Assembly (NCBI GenBank): GCA_030145245.1
Contig: JAQYWC010000052.1
Span: 124,001-188,000 of the forward strand
DNA: 64,000 nt
Direction of reading: 5' to 3'
Source of the DNA: Desulfobacterium sp.
GTDB lineage: Bacteria; Desulfobacterota; Desulfobacteria; Desulfobacterales; Desulfobacteraceae
The notes beneath the pieces were generated by a model that was given only the letters and a program-made list of their open reading frames with translations, ran no database searches and had not been told where the DNA came from. Shown here in pieces: positions 54,980 through 64,000 of this stretch (positions are counted from its first letter, which is position 1; each line of letters begins with the position of its first letter). The translations under genes were made by a program, and so were the position numbers.

Positions 54980-55594
54980 ATGAAGAAAATTCCCATAAAA
55001 ATAGGCGTTACCGGTTGTGCCGGATCTGGTAAGAGCCTTGTTTGTAAGAGGTTTTCGCAGTTGGGACTCAGGATGGTCTCCTGTGATGAGATTGCGCGCC
55101 AGGTTGTTGAGCCGGGAACAAAGGCCCATGGGCGGCTTGTGGAGCTGTTTGGGGGGGCAATGGTTGGCGGCGACGGGCGTCTTGACAGGAAAAAGCTGCG
55201 GGTGCTTATATCGAACTCAACCGGGGACAGGGAGCGGTTGGAGGGTGTTGTTCAGCCTGCCATCGTGGAGGAGATGTCGCGCCTTCTCGAGGAGGCGGGT
55301 GATGATCTGGTAATTGCCGAGGTGCCTCTCCTGTTCGAGCTTGACCTTGAACAGTATTTTGATATGACCGTGACTGTGGCTGCGCCCCGGGATGTGCTGG
55401 TCCAGAGGGTTTCTGCCCGGGATGGTGTCGATTTCAAATCTGCCCGGTCTCTTCTTGATATGCAGATGTCCCAGCAGGATAAGATCGACAGGGCTGACCA
55501 TGTTATTTGGAATAGTGACAGTGTTGAATCCCTTTTTGTAAAAGTTGATGAACTTTATTCTTCAATAAAGAACTCTTTTCTTGACATGGGATGA
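54980..55594 (+). CDS. coaE: Dephospho-CoA kinase
   Basis: This 204-residue enzyme makes CoA from dephospho-CoA and ATP, the last step of CoA synthesis. The P-loop is GVTGCAGSGKSLVCKRF near the start, followed by a conserved Asp in VSCDEIARQVVEPG and the VIAEVPLLFEL and NRADHVIWN-like segments. The start is taken at ATG 54980 (MKKIPIKIGV); the longer frame from a TTG at 54947 has no support. Rho follows after about 180 bases. CoA supply matters for the acetyl-CoA pathway encoded nearby. Confidence 0.92.
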   Translation: MKKIPIKIGVTGCAGSGKSLVCKRFSQLGLRMVSCDEIARQVVEPGTKAHGRLVELFGGAMVGGDGRLDRKKLRVLISNSTGDRERLEGVVQPAIVEEMSRLLEEAGDDLVIAEVPLLFELDLEQYFDMTVTVAAPRDVLVQRVSARDGVDFKSARSLLDMQMSQQDKIDRADHVIWNSDSVESLFVKVDELYSSIKNSFLDMG

Positions 55595-55776
55595 AGAATG
55601 GTTTAGCAATTATAGTGTATGTCCCATGTGTCTGCGTAAATCTGCTGATTTACAACAAAGCTGCCGCAACAAAATTTCACGAGTATATTTCAATCCATAG
55701 AAGAAGGTGCTCTTCGTATTTTAAAATCCAATGAAAGACAGTATGAAAATCAATTATTTTTACGGAGTCTATTCCC

Positions 55777-57024
55777 ATGAATCTTGAAGAACTACAGAGG
55801 ATGAAGATCAGTGAGCTGACCGAGCTTGCAAAGAAATACAAACTCAAGGGGGTCGGCGGTGTCAAAAAACAGGAACTGATCTTTGCCCTGCTCCAGGCAG
55901 CCATCGAGGAGAGCGGACAGATCTATGGCGAGGGAACCCTGGAGATTCTTCCTGATGGATTTGGGTTTTTACGGGCACCCGACTATAATTACCTTCCCGG
56001 GCCGGATGATATCTATGTTTCGCCGTCCCAGATACGAAGGTTTAATCTAAGGACGGGAGACACCCTGTCCGGCCAGGTCCGGCAGCCAAAGGACAGTGAA
56101 CGCTACTTTGCTCTGTTGAAGGTTGAGGCGGTTAATTACGAAAATCCCGAGCTTGCAGCGGAGACGATCCTGTTTGACAATCTAACTCCCCTCTATCCTG
56201 AGCGTAAGATGAACGTTGAGCGGGAGCCCGACAACTACTCCATGCGCGTTATTGAGCTGATGGCTCCCATCGGGTTTGGCCAGCGCGGACTTATCGTTTC
56301 TCCCCCCAGGTCCGGTAAGACCATGCTTCTGAAAAGCATTGCCAACTCAATGATCGCTTCCCATGAAAATATCGTTCCCATGATCCTGCTCATCGATGAG
56401 CGGCCTGAGGAAGTTACGGATATGGCTCGTTCGGTAAAGGCTGAGGTGATCAGTTCGACCTTTGATGAGCCTGCTGAACGTCATGTTCAGGTGGCTGAAA
56501 TGGTGATCGAAAAGGCCAAGAGAATGGTGGAGCAGGGTCACGACGTGGTGATTCTTTTGGATAGTATTACCCGGCTTGCCAGGGCTTATAATGCTGTTAT
56601 GCCTCCTTCCGGAAAGATCCTCTCCGGTGGTGTCGACTCTAACGCTCTGGATCGACCTAAACGGTTTTTCGGTGCTGCCAGAAATATTGAAGAGGGCGGC
56701 AGTCTCACTATTATTGCGACTGCGCTCATTGATACGGGTAGCCGTATGGATGAGGTTATTTTTGAGGAGTTCAAGGGTACAGGTAACATGGAGTTGGTTT
56801 TGGATCGGAAGCTTGCCGACAGAAGAATTTTTCCAGCCATTGACATGAATAAATCCGGAACCCGAAAAGAGGAACTGCTCATGGATCCCCAGACTTTGAA
56901 CCGGGTCTGGATTCTCAGAAAGCTGCTTTCAAGTCTAAATCCTGTCGACTCCATGTCTTTTTTACTTGAAAAAATGCAAGGAACAGAGGATAATGCAGAA
57001 TTTCTTGATTTGATGAATTCATGA
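55777..57024 (+). CDS. rho: Transcription termination factor Rho
   Basis: This 415-residue hexameric helicase has the Rho_N domain ([20 protein letters not shown]), the cold-shock-like RNA-binding domain with [20 protein letters not shown], a Walker A at [13 protein letters not shown] (about 178-190) and the Walker B and Q-loop regions [16 protein letters not shown]. All motifs are intact. Length matches the shorter proteobacterial Rho. The start is ATG 55777. rpmE follows after 39 bases, as in many bacteria. Confidence 0.96.
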   Translation: MNLEELQRMKISELTELAKKYKLKGVGGVKKQELIFALLQAAIEESGQIYGEGTLEILPDGFGFLRAPDYNYLPGPDDIYVSPSQIRRFNLRTGDTLSGQVRQPKDSERYFALLKVEAVNYENPELAAETILFDNLTPLYPERKMNVEREPDNYSMRVIELMAPIGFGQRGLIVSPPRSGKTMLLKSIANSMIASHENIVPMILLIDERPEEVTDMARSVKAEVISSTFDEPAERHVQVAEMVIEKAKRMVEQGHDVVILLDSITRLARAYNAVMPPSGKILSGGVDSNALDRPKRFFGAARNIEEGGSLTIIATALIDTGSRMDEVIFEEFKGTGNMELVLDRKLADRRIFPAIDMNKSGTRKEELLMDPQTLNRVWILRKLLSSLNPVDSMSFLLEKMQGTEDNAEFLDLMNS

Positions 57025-57063
57025 TAAGCGTGAAAAAAAGATATATTATAAGGAGTTAAGGGT

Positions 57064-57291
57064 ATGAGAAAAGATTTACATCCGGAATACACACGAACAA
57101 TGGCATCCTGCGCATGCGGGAATACACTGGAGGTTGGCTCCACAAAAGAGAACATCAAGGTGGAAATTTGTGCAAAATGCCATCCTTTCTTCACCGGAAA
57201 ACAGAAGCTTGTTGATACTGCAGGACGAATCGACCGCTTTAAGAAAAAATATGCGGGATTTGACGCTGCTTCAGCTGCTGTAAAAAAGTAA
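57064..57291 (+). CDS. rpmE: 50S ribosomal protein L31
   Basis: A 75-residue L31 of the zinc-binding (C+) type: the MRKDLHPEY start, the CACGN pair and the CAKCHPFF motif supply four cysteines. The ATG has an AAGGAG site. It is followed by prfA, and the set rho-rpmE-prfA-prmC is a common cluster. Confidence 0.95.
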   Translation: MRKDLHPEYTRTMASCACGNTLEVGSTKENIKVEICAKCHPFFTGKQKLVDTAGRIDRFKKKYAGFDAASAAVKK

Positions 57292-57362
57292 ATAAACTTT
57301 TTAAAAAATGAGGGGGGACCAGGGGTGCGTATTCCTGGTTTCCCCTTTTGAGTTTACGGGCC

Positions 57363-58427
57363 ATGATAAATAAATTACAGGGTACAAAAGAGCGATTCGT
57401 CAAGCTTGAGCATCTGTTGAGTGATCCGGCCGTCATTGCCGACCAGGTCAAGTATCAGAAGTATCTCAAGGAGCATGGCGAGCTGAATAAGGTTGTTTCC
57501 GTGTTCACCGTCTATGAGGAACTCGTCGGGGAGCTTGCCGAGGCAAAGGAGCTTCTCAAGGATGCTGATGCCGATATCAGGGATATGGCAAAGGATGAAA
57601 TTGCCTCCCTTGGCGAAAGGCTGGAGGAACTTGAGTCTGAGTTGAAGCTGCTTCTTATGCCAAAGGATCCCCGGGACGACAAGAATGTCATCCTTGAGAT
57701 TCGGGCTGGTACCGGAGGGGAGGAAGCGGGTCTCTTTGCGGGCGATCTCTTCAGGATGTATTCCAGATATGCCGAGGGTAAGAGATGGGCTGTGGAGGTG
57801 ATTGAAAGCAGTCACTCCAGCGCCGGCGGATTCAAGGAAGTGATTGCCATGGTTCGGGGGACAGGCGCTTTCAGCTCTTTTAAATATGAGAGTGGCACCC
57901 ATAGGGTGCAGCGGGTGCCGGAGACCGAGACCCAGGGTCGGGTTCATACCTCTGCTGTGACAGTTGCCGTGTTGCCTGAAGCCGAGGATGTGGAGCTGGT
58001 TATCGAGCCTACCGAGTTGAAGATCGATGTGTTCAGGGCGTCCGGACCTGGCGGCCAGTCTGTCAACACCACGGATTCCGCGGTTCGAATTACCCATCTT
58101 CCAACAGGGATTGTTGCCACCTGCCAGGACGAGAAGTCCCAGATCAAGAACAAGCTCCAGGCTATGAAAGTCCTTAAGGCCCGTGTTCTTGACAAGATGG
58201 TGAGGGAGCAGGAAGAAAAAAGGGCTGCCCAGCGAAAAGGGCAGGTGGGGACCGGCGATCGAAGCGGAAGGATCAGGACCTATAATTATCCCCAGGGCAG
58301 GATGACCGATCACAGGATCGGGCTCACGCTGTATAAGCTGGACAGTATTATGGAAGGGGATATCCAGACGATTGTTGACGAGCTTAAGACCCACAGTCAG
58401 GCTGAGGCTCTTAAGGAGGCTCAGTAA
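57363..58427 (+). CDS. prfA: Peptide chain release factor 1
   Basis: This 354-residue RF1 recognises UAA and UAG and triggers peptide release. Present are the [22 protein letters not shown] segment and the [16 protein letters not shown] motif with GGQ. RF1 does not read UGA, so UGA codons in selenoprotein genes compete with RF2 instead. ATG 57363 (MINKLQ...) is chosen although its ribosome site is weak; a TTG 15 bases upstream is also open. It is followed by prmC, which methylates the Gln of this GGQ. Confidence 0.94.
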   Translation: MINKLQGTKERFVKLEHLLSDPAVIADQVKYQKYLKEHGELNKVVSVFTVYEELVGELAEAKELLKDADADIRDMAKDEIASLGERLEELESELKLLLMPKDPRDDKNVILEIRAGTGGEEAGLFAGDLFRMYSRYAEGKRWAVEVIESSHSSAGGFKEVIAMVRGTGAFSSFKYESGTHRVQRVPETETQGRVHTSAVTVAVLPEAEDVELVIEPTELKIDVFRASGPGGQSVNTTDSAVRITHLPTGIVATCQDEKSQIKNKLQAMKVLKARVLDKMVREQEEKRAAQRKGQVGTGDRSGRIRTYNYPQGRMTDHRIGLTLYKLDSIMEGDIQTIVDELKTHSQAEALKEAQ

Positions 58428-58430
58428 GCC

Positions 58431-59330
58431 ATGGCCAGTGATCAAGGCCCGTGGACGATTAAAAAGATCCTCACCTGGACCGACAACTATTTTAAGTCCA
58501 ACGAGGTCGACAGCCCAAGGCTTGCTGCCGAAATTCTGCTCAGTCACTGTCTTGATATCAGGCGGCTTGACCTTTATCTCCAGCATGACCGTCCACTGAA
58601 CCCGGATGAGCTTGCCTCGTTCCGGGGATTGATAAAGCGGCGGATTGACCGGGAACCTGTTGCTTACATCACCGGGTCAAGGGGATTCTGGGAGTCTGAT
58701 TTTAAGGTGGCGCCCGGGGTGCTGATCCCAAGGCCCGATACGGAAGTGTTGGTGGAAGTTGCGCTCAAAGTGCTCGGCCAGAAAGGCGATAAGCCCCGTC
58801 GGGTGCTGGAATTGGGTGTTGGATCAGGGGCTGTAATTGTGAGTCTTGCAAGGAGCCATCCGGAGTGGCAGTGTTTTGCATGTGACCTCTCCTTGACTGC
58901 ATTGGGCGTAGCCGCTTCCAATGCCGCCATGGAGCCCCAATGTTCAAATCTCAGCTTTGTTGCCGGTTCGTGGTTTTCCTCGTTCAGGCCCCAGGCTCAA
59001 TTTGATCTTGTGGTTTCCAATCCTCCCTACATCCCGTCCCGGGATATCGAAACCCTGCAACCTGAAATTAATCGCTATGAGCCGCTTCTCGCCCTTGACG
59101 GAGGGCCCGACGGTCTGGATTGTGTCCGAACTATCATGGCGGAGGCCTGTGACTATCTGGTCCCCGGCGGAACCCTGCTTTTGGAAACCGGGTCGGATCA
59201 GCGGGAAGGGGTGGGGCAGATTTTCAAAAACTGCCCGGATTTCGCATCCATTGAGTTTTTTAATGACTATGCCGGGCTTCACCGGGTGGTTAAGCTTGAA
59301 AAAAAGATTGCCAACAGCAAACCTCTTTGA
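58431..59330 (+). CDS. prmC: Release factor glutamine methyltransferase
   Basis: This 299-residue methyltransferase (HemK) modifies the glutamine in the GGQ motif of release factors. It has an N-terminal helical domain and a SAM-dependent C-terminal domain with VLELGVGSGAVIVSL (about 125-139) and the catalytic VVSNPPYIPS motif. It begins three bases after the prfA stop and is clearly cotranscribed. Downstream lies a 154-base non-coding region before rpsB. Confidence 0.94.
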   Translation: MASDQGPWTIKKILTWTDNYFKSNEVDSPRLAAEILLSHCLDIRRLDLYLQHDRPLNPDELASFRGLIKRRIDREPVAYITGSRGFWESDFKVAPGVLIPRPDTEVLVEVALKVLGQKGDKPRRVLELGVGSGAVIVSLARSHPEWQCFACDLSLTALGVAASNAAMEPQCSNLSFVAGSWFSSFRPQAQFDLVVSNPPYIPSRDIETLQPEINRYEPLLALDGGPDGLDCVRTIMAEACDYLVPGGTLLLETGSDQREGVGQIFKNCPDFASIEFFNDYAGLHRVVKLEKKIANSKPL

Positions 59331-59484
59331 TATATAAAGCAGGATTTGTTTAAAGTTAGGTTGTTACTACACACACTCCCTGATCTGGTTTCGGGTGCTT
59401 TTCTGTTATTATGGAAAGTCGAGACCGGAAAGGATCGGAGTGGCGGGAAAAAAAAACCATTTAAGAAATAGAACGGAGAAAAGT
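59331..59484 (+). promoter_or_regulatory. Leader region of rpsB
   Basis: This non-coding stretch precedes rpsB and probably contains its promoter. A longer frame from 59395 into rpsB lacks a ribosome site. I see no recognised RNA motif. Confidence 0.35.
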
Positions 59485-60315
59485 ATGGCTTACGTTACAA
59501 TGAGAGAACTACTTGAGGCAGGTGTCCACTTCGGTCACCAGACACGTCGTTGGAATCCGAAGATGAAGAAGTATATCTTTGGCGCAAGGAACGGTATTTA
59601 CATTGTCGATCTTCAGCAGACAGTCAAGATGTTCCGGACTGCCTATGATTTCATTGCAGACACAGCAGCCGATGGCAAGAGTATTCTCTTTGTAGGTACC
59701 AAAAAACAGGCAAGGGAGTCTGTCTACGAAGAGGCCAACCGGGCTGAAACATATTACGTACAGAATCGTTGGCTCGGCGGTATGTTGACAAACTTCCAGA
59801 CCATCAAGAAAACCATTGGTCGGTATGAGTTCCTCAATACTATCGAGAACGACGGAACCATCGAAGATTACCCCAAGAAAGAGCGGGTCAAGATGGGCAA
59901 GGAAAAGGAGAAGCTCGAGGCGTGCATCGGCGGTATCTCCAAGATGAAGAACCTTCCCGGCGCCATCTTTGTAATCGATCCTAAAAACGAATCCATTGCC
60001 GTTAAAGAGGGCAAACGCCTCGGTATCCCCATCGTTGCAGTTGTTGATACCAATTGTGATCCCGATGATATCGACTACGTCATTCCCGGAAACGACGACG
60101 CCATCCGTTCCATCCGGCTGTTTGCTTCAAAGATCGCTGATGCCTGCATTGAGGGTAAACAGCGTTACATGGAGAAGCAGCAGGCAGGGTCTGACAAGGA
60201 TATGGACGCAGCGTTCCAGGGTGCAATCGCAGCTGAAGAGCGAACCGTTGAGTCCGACGGAACAGACGGACCCGTTGTCGAAAAGATCAAAAGGAAAACT
60301 GCACCGGCTGAGTAA
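59485..60315 (+). CDS. rpsB: 30S ribosomal protein S2
   Basis: A 276-residue S2: [20 protein letters not shown] near the start, [16 protein letters not shown] and the later PNAIFVID-like [13 protein letters not shown] and [23 protein letters not shown] 59485 is chosen for its GGAG site and family N-terminus; the longer frame from 59395 is rejected. It is followed by tsf after 29 bases, as usual. Confidence 0.95.
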   Translation: MAYVTMRELLEAGVHFGHQTRRWNPKMKKYIFGARNGIYIVDLQQTVKMFRTAYDFIADTAADGKSILFVGTKKQARESVYEEANRAETYYVQNRWLGGMLTNFQTIKKTIGRYEFLNTIENDGTIEDYPKKERVKMGKEKEKLEACIGGISKMKNLPGAIFVIDPKNESIAVKEGKRLGIPIVAVVDTNCDPDDIDYVIPGNDDAIRSIRLFASKIADACIEGKQRYMEKQQAGSDKDMDAAFQGAIAAEERTVESDGTDGPVVEKIKRKTAPAE

Positions 60316-60344
60316 CGGCTGGGTAACGATAAGGAGTGTTAGAA

Positions 60345-60941
60345 ATGGCTGAAATAACAGCAGCAATGGTAAAAGAGCTTCGTGATAAAACCGGATCCGG
60401 AATGATGGATTGCAAGCGAGCCCTGGCCGAGAACGAGGGTGATATTGAAAAGGCCCTTGATTATCTGAGAACAAAGGGACTTGCAAAGGCACAGAAACGT
60501 GCCGGCAGAACAACCTCCGAAGGCGTTGTTTTTCCCTATATTCATACAGGATCCAAGCTCGGTGTTCTGGTCGAGATCAACTGCGAGTCTGATTTTGTTG
60601 CAAAGACTGATGATTTTCTTGAATTTGCAAAGAATATCGCCATGCATATTGCCGCAGCTAACCCCGCCGGCCTCAATCCTGAGGATATCCCGGAAGAGGT
60701 TATTGCAAGGGAGCGGGAGATCTACCACTCCCAGGCCCTTGAGCAGGGAAAACCTGAAAAAATCATCGACAAGATCGTGGACGGACAGATCCAGAAGTTC
60801 TACAAGGATTCCTGTCTCATGAGCCAGCCCTATATTCGGGAGCCCAAGAAATCGATCGCCGAGATCACCACCGAGGCCATTGCAAAGATCGGTGAGAATA
60901 TCCAGATCAAAAGATTTACACGTTTTCAGATAGGAGAGTAA
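60345..60941 (+). CDS. tsf: Elongation factor Ts
   Basis: A 198-residue EF-Ts, the short form, which recycles EF-Tu-GDP. Family features are [19 protein letters not shown] near residues 9-27, the [19 protein letters not shown] segment and an [13 protein letters not shown] stretch. ATG 60345 has an AAGGAG site; the frame's upstream start is not supported. It is followed by pyrH within five bases. Confidence 0.95.
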   Translation: MAEITAAMVKELRDKTGSGMMDCKRALAENEGDIEKALDYLRTKGLAKAQKRAGRTTSEGVVFPYIHTGSKLGVLVEINCESDFVAKTDDFLEFAKNIAMHIAAANPAGLNPEDIPEEVIAREREIYHSQALEQGKPEKIIDKIVDGQIQKFYKDSCLMSQPYIREPKKSIAEITTEAIAKIGENIQIKRFTRFQIGE

Positions 60942-60945
60942 AAAC

Positions 60946-61668
60946 TTGGAGAGGAAACCTGAATTTGACAGGATCCTGATCAAGCTCAGCGGTGAAGCCC
61001 TGATGGGAGATCAGGGCTTCGGTATAAAGCCGGAGATGATCAGCTACGTTGCCGAAGAGGTAGCAGAGGTTCACAGAATGGGCGTCCAGGTTTCCATGGT
61101 TGTCGGAGGCGGCAACATCTTCAGGGGAGTCGCTGGAAGCTCTGCCGGAATGGACAGAGCTTCCGCCGATAACATGGGAATGCTGGCGACTGTTATCAAC
61201 AGTCTTGCGCTCTCAGACGCTCTTGAGAAACATGGGGTACCAACCCGCGTCCAGTCAGCCATTGAAATGAACCGGATTGCGGAACCCTTTATCCGGAGAA
61301 AGGCTGAGCGTCACCTGGAAAAGGGCAGGGCCGTTATTTTTGCGGCAGGAACCGGTAACCCCTACTTCACCACCGATACGGCAGCAGTGCTTCGGGCCCA
61401 GGAGATTCAAGCCCAGATTTTGTTCAAGGCAACCCAGGTGGATGGTGTCTATGATAAGGATCCCGCCATTCATGATGACGCCAGCTTTATCAAGGAACTA
61501 TCCTACATGGAGGTGCTGGAACGACAGCTCCACGTCATGGATATGACAGCCATCTCCCTTGCCATGGACAATGATCTGCCCCTTCAGATCTTTGATCTCC
61601 ACACAAAGGGCAACATCGCAAAGGCCGTTACCGGAAACGATGTTGGTACCCGAATCTACAGCCGTTAA
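60946..61668 (+). CDS. pyrH: Uridylate kinase
   Basis: UMP kinase of 240 residues in the amino-acid-kinase fold: [18 protein letters not shown] near the N-terminus, [10 protein letters not shown], and the later [20 protein letters not shown]. It appears to start at TTG 60946, seven or so bases after TAGGAGAG, with no suitable ATG nearby. It lies five bases downstream of tsf and before frr, the normal order. Confidence 0.95.
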   Translation: MERKPEFDRILIKLSGEALMGDQGFGIKPEMISYVAEEVAEVHRMGVQVSMVVGGGNIFRGVAGSSAGMDRASADNMGMLATVINSLALSDALEKHGVPTRVQSAIEMNRIAEPFIRRKAERHLEKGRAVIFAAGTGNPYFTTDTAAVLRAQEIQAQILFKATQVDGVYDKDPAIHDDASFIKELSYMEVLERQLHVMDMTAISLAMDNDLPLQIFDLHTKGNIAKAVTGNDVGTRIYSR

Positions 61669-61724
61669 TTGTTGGTTAAACACTCTTCTCCACTTGTTTA
61701 AATTTAATAAAGGGGTGATGCATT

Positions 61725-62282
61725 ATGATAAATGAGATATGCCAGGAGGCCCGTGACAGGATGGTCAAGTCTGTCCAGGCCCTTGAAAAAGAGATGACCC
61801 GGGTCCGCACAGGCCGGGCAACCATGACCATGCTCGACGGCGTCAAAGTGGATTACTACGGAACCTTGACCCCATTGAACCAGATGGCCTCTGTTGCCAT
61901 TCCCGAGAGCCGGTTGATAACGGTTCAGCCCTGGGACGTCAGCGCCATCAAAGAGGTTGAAAAGGGAATTCTCAAGGCAAACATAGGGCTTACCCCTTCC
62001 AGTGACGGAAAGATTATCCGGATCTCCATTCCTCCCCTTACCGAGGAGAGGCGAAAGGAGATCGCCAAGACGGTTCACAACACCTGTGAAGATTTCAAGG
62101 TGGCCGTTCGAAATATCCGGCGGGATAGCAACGACACCCTTAAGTCCCTTCAAAAGGACGGGGATATTTCTGAGGATGAGAATTTTAAGGCCCAGAAGCT
62201 GGTCCAGGATATCACGGACGAGTTCATAAAGAAAATCGATGGTGTCTTTGGCGCCAAAGAGAAGGAAGTCCTTGAAATCTGA
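61725..62282 (+). CDS. frr: Ribosome recycling factor
   Basis: A 185-residue RRF that splits post-termination ribosomes with EF-G. It shows VRTGRATMTMLDGVKVDYYG and the conserved ISIPPLTEERRKE segment, then IRRDSNDTLKSL. It starts at ATG 61725 after AAGGGGTGATG. The end overlaps uppS. Confidence 0.95.
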   Translation: MINEICQEARDRMVKSVQALEKEMTRVRTGRATMTMLDGVKVDYYGTLTPLNQMASVAIPESRLITVQPWDVSAIKEVEKGILKANIGLTPSSDGKIIRISIPPLTEERRKEIAKTVHNTCEDFKVAVRNIRRDSNDTLKSLQKDGDISEDENFKAQKLVQDITDEFIKKIDGVFGAKEKEVLEI

Positions 62283-63039
62283 TCCGGCCGAACCATACGG
62301 CATTGATTTGAAAACACTTCCCCGGCACGTTGCCGTGATCATGGACGGCAACGGCAGGTGGGCAAAAAAGCGGCTCATGAACCGGGTCAACGGGCATAAG
62401 CAGGGATCTGAAACGGTCCGCGCCCTTGTCACCGCATGCCGTGAAATAGGAATAGAGGTCCTGACCCTCTACGCCTTTTCAACAGAAAACTGGTCTCGGC
62501 CTGCTGCAGAGGTGACCGCACTGATGGCCCTCCTCAAGCGGTTCCTGCGTTCCGAACGGGACGATTTGGACAGCAAGGGGATCCGCCTCAACGTGATCGG
62601 CCAGAAATACCGGCTGCCCGCTGATGTGCAGACAGAGATCGATGGTGCCACCCTTCAGACCCGCAATAACACCGGCATGGTTCTGAACCTTGCCTTAAGT
62701 TACGGGGGCAGGGAGGAGATCACCATGGCGGCGAAGCGCCTTGCAGAGGATCTTGCCTCTGGAAAAATTCTTGCCGACGATATTACGGAAACAGCTCTGG
62801 CAGACCGTCTTTATACAGGTGGTCTGCCGGATCCTGATATTGTCATCCGAACCAGCGGGGAGATGCGGTTGAGCAATTTTCTGCTGTGGCAGGCAGCCTA
62901 CGCTGAAATCTTTATCACTGATACCCTGTGGCCCGATTTTTCCAAACAGGAATTTCTCGATATTGTCAGGGAATATCAGACCCGGGACCGCAGGTACGGA
63001 AAGGTCGTATGCACCTCAAACGATGGATCACAGCAGTAG
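62272..63039 (+). CDS. uppS: Undecaprenyl-diphosphate synthase
   Basis: This cis-prenyltransferase makes the C55 carrier for cell-wall sugars. It has the HVAVIMDGNGRWAKKR motif near the N-terminus (Asp and Asn of the active site), the LTLYAFSTENWSRP segment and DIVIRTSGEMRLSNFLLWQ. The start is uncertain: TTG 62272 after AGGAAG overlaps frr by 11 bases and gives 255 residues; ATG 62239 gives a longer form with more overlap. TTG is preferred for its ribosome site. cdsA overlaps its end. Confidence 0.92.
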   Translation: MKSDPAEPYGIDLKTLPRHVAVIMDGNGRWAKKRLMNRVNGHKQGSETVRALVTACREIGIEVLTLYAFSTENWSRPAAEVTALMALLKRFLRSERDDLDSKGIRLNVIGQKYRLPADVQTEIDGATLQTRNNTGMVLNLALSYGGREEITMAAKRLAEDLASGKILADDITETALADRLYTGGLPDPDIVIRTSGEMRLSNFLLWQAAYAEIFITDTLWPDFSKQEFLDIVREYQTRDRRYGKVVCTSNDGSQQ

Positions 63040-63812
63040 TCCTTGTACCCCTCCTCTTTCTTCTCCTTTTAAAAGGAACCCCAATTGCTTTCTCCGTTCT
63101 GGTGGCCCTGGTCACCCTTCTCGGTCTGAAAGAGTACTTCACTATTATCGGCGGTGTCGGCACTAAACTCCCACTTACGGTTTCGATTCCAGCCTATGGC
63201 ATGGGACTGGCCGTCATTTGGGCCGCCCACACGGCCGGAGCCGGGGGAGCCCTTGCCATGGTTGCCCTCAACCTTGTTCTGCTCGCCCTGGTGGTGGTTT
63301 TTCAATTTTCACCGGATTCGTCAATCCTTGATGCTGCGAGAAAGCAAATCCAGGGGATCGTCTACCTTCCCATGTTTTTGTCATTCCTTGTCCTGATCCG
63401 CAATTCGGATCAGGGGGCGGTCTGGATCATCTGGACGTTTCTCATTATTGCCGCAAGCGACACCGGTGCCTATTACTGTGGTACCTACTTTGGTAAACGC
63501 CCCCTTTCCCCAAGGGTGAGCCCCAACAAGACCGTTGAGGGATCTGCCGCCGGGATAGTTTCAGCCGTTGTCATCGGGCTTTGTTTCAGCCAGCTCTTTG
63601 TCCCGGGAATTTCCCCTGTCCAGGCGATACTCTTTTCGATCATCGCAGCAGCTGCCGGGCAGGTGGGGGACCTCTTTGAATCGGCATTGAAGCGCAGGGG
63701 CAAGATCAAGGATTCAGGATCGATTCTGCCCGGTCATGGCGGAATCCTGGACCGTATCGACGGCCTCATCTTCGCCCTGCCCATCGCCTTTGCGTTCAAG
63801 ACCCTATTGTGA
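63009..63812 (+). CDS. cdsA: Phosphatidate cytidylyltransferase
   Basis: A 267-residue multi-span membrane enzyme that makes CDP-diacylglycerol for phospholipid synthesis. It has several hydrophobic helices and the C-terminal signature SPRVSPNKTVEGSAAG and KRRGKIKDSGSILPGHGGIL, DRIDGL. The start at ATG 63009 (MHLKRWITAV) is preferred over a longer frame from 62928 that would overlap uppS by 112 bases. It still overlaps uppS by 31 bases. dxr follows after 13 bases. Confidence 0.93.
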   Translation: MHLKRWITAVVLVPLLFLLLLKGTPIAFSVLVALVTLLGLKEYFTIIGGVGTKLPLTVSIPAYGMGLAVIWAAHTAGAGGALAMVALNLVLLALVVVFQFSPDSSILDAARKQIQGIVYLPMFLSFLVLIRNSDQGAVWIIWTFLIIAASDTGAYYCGTYFGKRPLSPRVSPNKTVEGSAAGIVSAVVIGLCFSQLFVPGISPVQAILFSIIAAAAGQVGDLFESALKRRGKIKDSGSILPGHGGILDRIDGLIFALPIAFAFKTLL

Positions 63813-63825
63813 TTGCTGACAACTT

Positions 63826-64000
63826 ATGAAACGACTATCCATCTTAGGCTCCACAGGTTCTATTGGAACCAGCGCACTTGATGTTGTTGCCATGCATTCT
63901 GACCGGTTCGACGTCAGGGTGCTTGCCGCAGCAACCAATGTTGATCTCCTTGCCCGCCAGATCCAACGCTTTAAACCCGAAACCGTTGTGGTGATCGATG
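63826..64000 (+). CDS. dxr: 1-deoxy-D-xylulose 5-phosphate reductoisomerase (5' part only)
   Basis: The first 58 codons are in the window: the N-terminal NADPH-binding [17 protein letters not shown] is diagnostic for DXR, followed by [20 protein letters not shown]. Dxr catalyses the committed step of the non-mevalonate isoprenoid pathway, the same pathway as IspE. The ATG at 63826 begins 14 bases after cdsA. The uppS-cdsA-dxr order is widespread. Confidence 0.93.
   Translation, partial: MKRLSILGSTGSIGTSALDVVAMHSDRFDVRVLAAATNVDLLARQIQRFKPETVVVID

Noticed and set aside
1-64000. CRISPR arrays, rRNA, prophage or insertion-sequence transposase
   Set aside because: None seen; the dispersed repeats are not regularly spaced and lack Cas genes.

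Overview
The window looks like a chromosomal segment of an anaerobic, autotrophic deltaproteobacterium of the Desulfobacteraceae type (Desulfobacterium-like). This is inferred from a complete bacterial Wood-Ljungdahl gene set, two formate dehydrogenases with in-frame UGA (selenocysteine) codons, a manganese-type family II pyrophosphatase, and the housekeeping order ispE - tRNA-Gln - prs - rplY - pth - carD. No sulfate-reduction gene lies inside the window, so sulfate respiration itself is not shown.

Region 1 (1-16.7 kb) is a two-armed Wood-Ljungdahl cluster. A minus-strand arm runs from about 10.76 kb down to 0.7 kb: acsD, a low-complexity protein, acsA/cooS, acsB, acsC, acsE, a small unknown gene and cooC. 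A plus-strand arm runs from 11.3 to 16.7 kb: fhs, folD, metF, a NifU-like scaffold, a 72-residue unknown protein and a second cooC-like ATPase. The arms diverge from a 567-base intergenic region. Together they encode formate activation, reduction to methyl-THF, methyl transfer through the corrinoid protein, and CO2 reduction/acetyl-CoA synthesis with nickel insertion factors. A partial CoA-transferase lies at the left edge.

Region 2 (16.7-24.4 kb) is mostly housekeeping: a phosphopantetheinyl transferase, a DUF1844 protein, ispE, tRNA-Gln, prs, rplY, pth, a CarD regulator, rluD, a coiled-coil unknown and an MFS transporter.

Region 3 (24.9-35 kb) is an electron-transfer island. Two convergent, paralogous selenocysteine formate dehydrogenases are followed by an RnfB-like/GltD-like fusion flavoprotein and a hybrid sensor kinase.

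Region 4 (35-54 kb) is mixed. It holds ppaC, methyltransferases, RNase J, ftsK, and a metal-sensor ArsR gene next to a two-part permease whose halves are joined by one in-frame UGA with a good bacterial SECIS hairpin (a probable selenoprotein transporter). Then come a secreted alkaline phosphatase, a YibE/F membrane protein, a NorD/NorQ-type pair, a methyltransferase and a glycosyltransferase, tRNA-Arg and folC.

Region 5 (53.8-64 kb) is core housekeeping: rpsU, adk, coaE, rho, rpmE, prfA, prmC, rpsB, tsf, pyrH, frr, uppS, cdsA and the start of dxr.

Five copies of a roughly 72-base dispersed intergenic repeat and a few REP-like palindromes are scattered through the first 37 kb. The most noteworthy items are the probable selenoprotein permease, the disordered protein and AcsD tail in the acetyl-CoA synthase operon, the RnfB-GltD fusion beside the formate dehydrogenases, and the dispersed repeat family.
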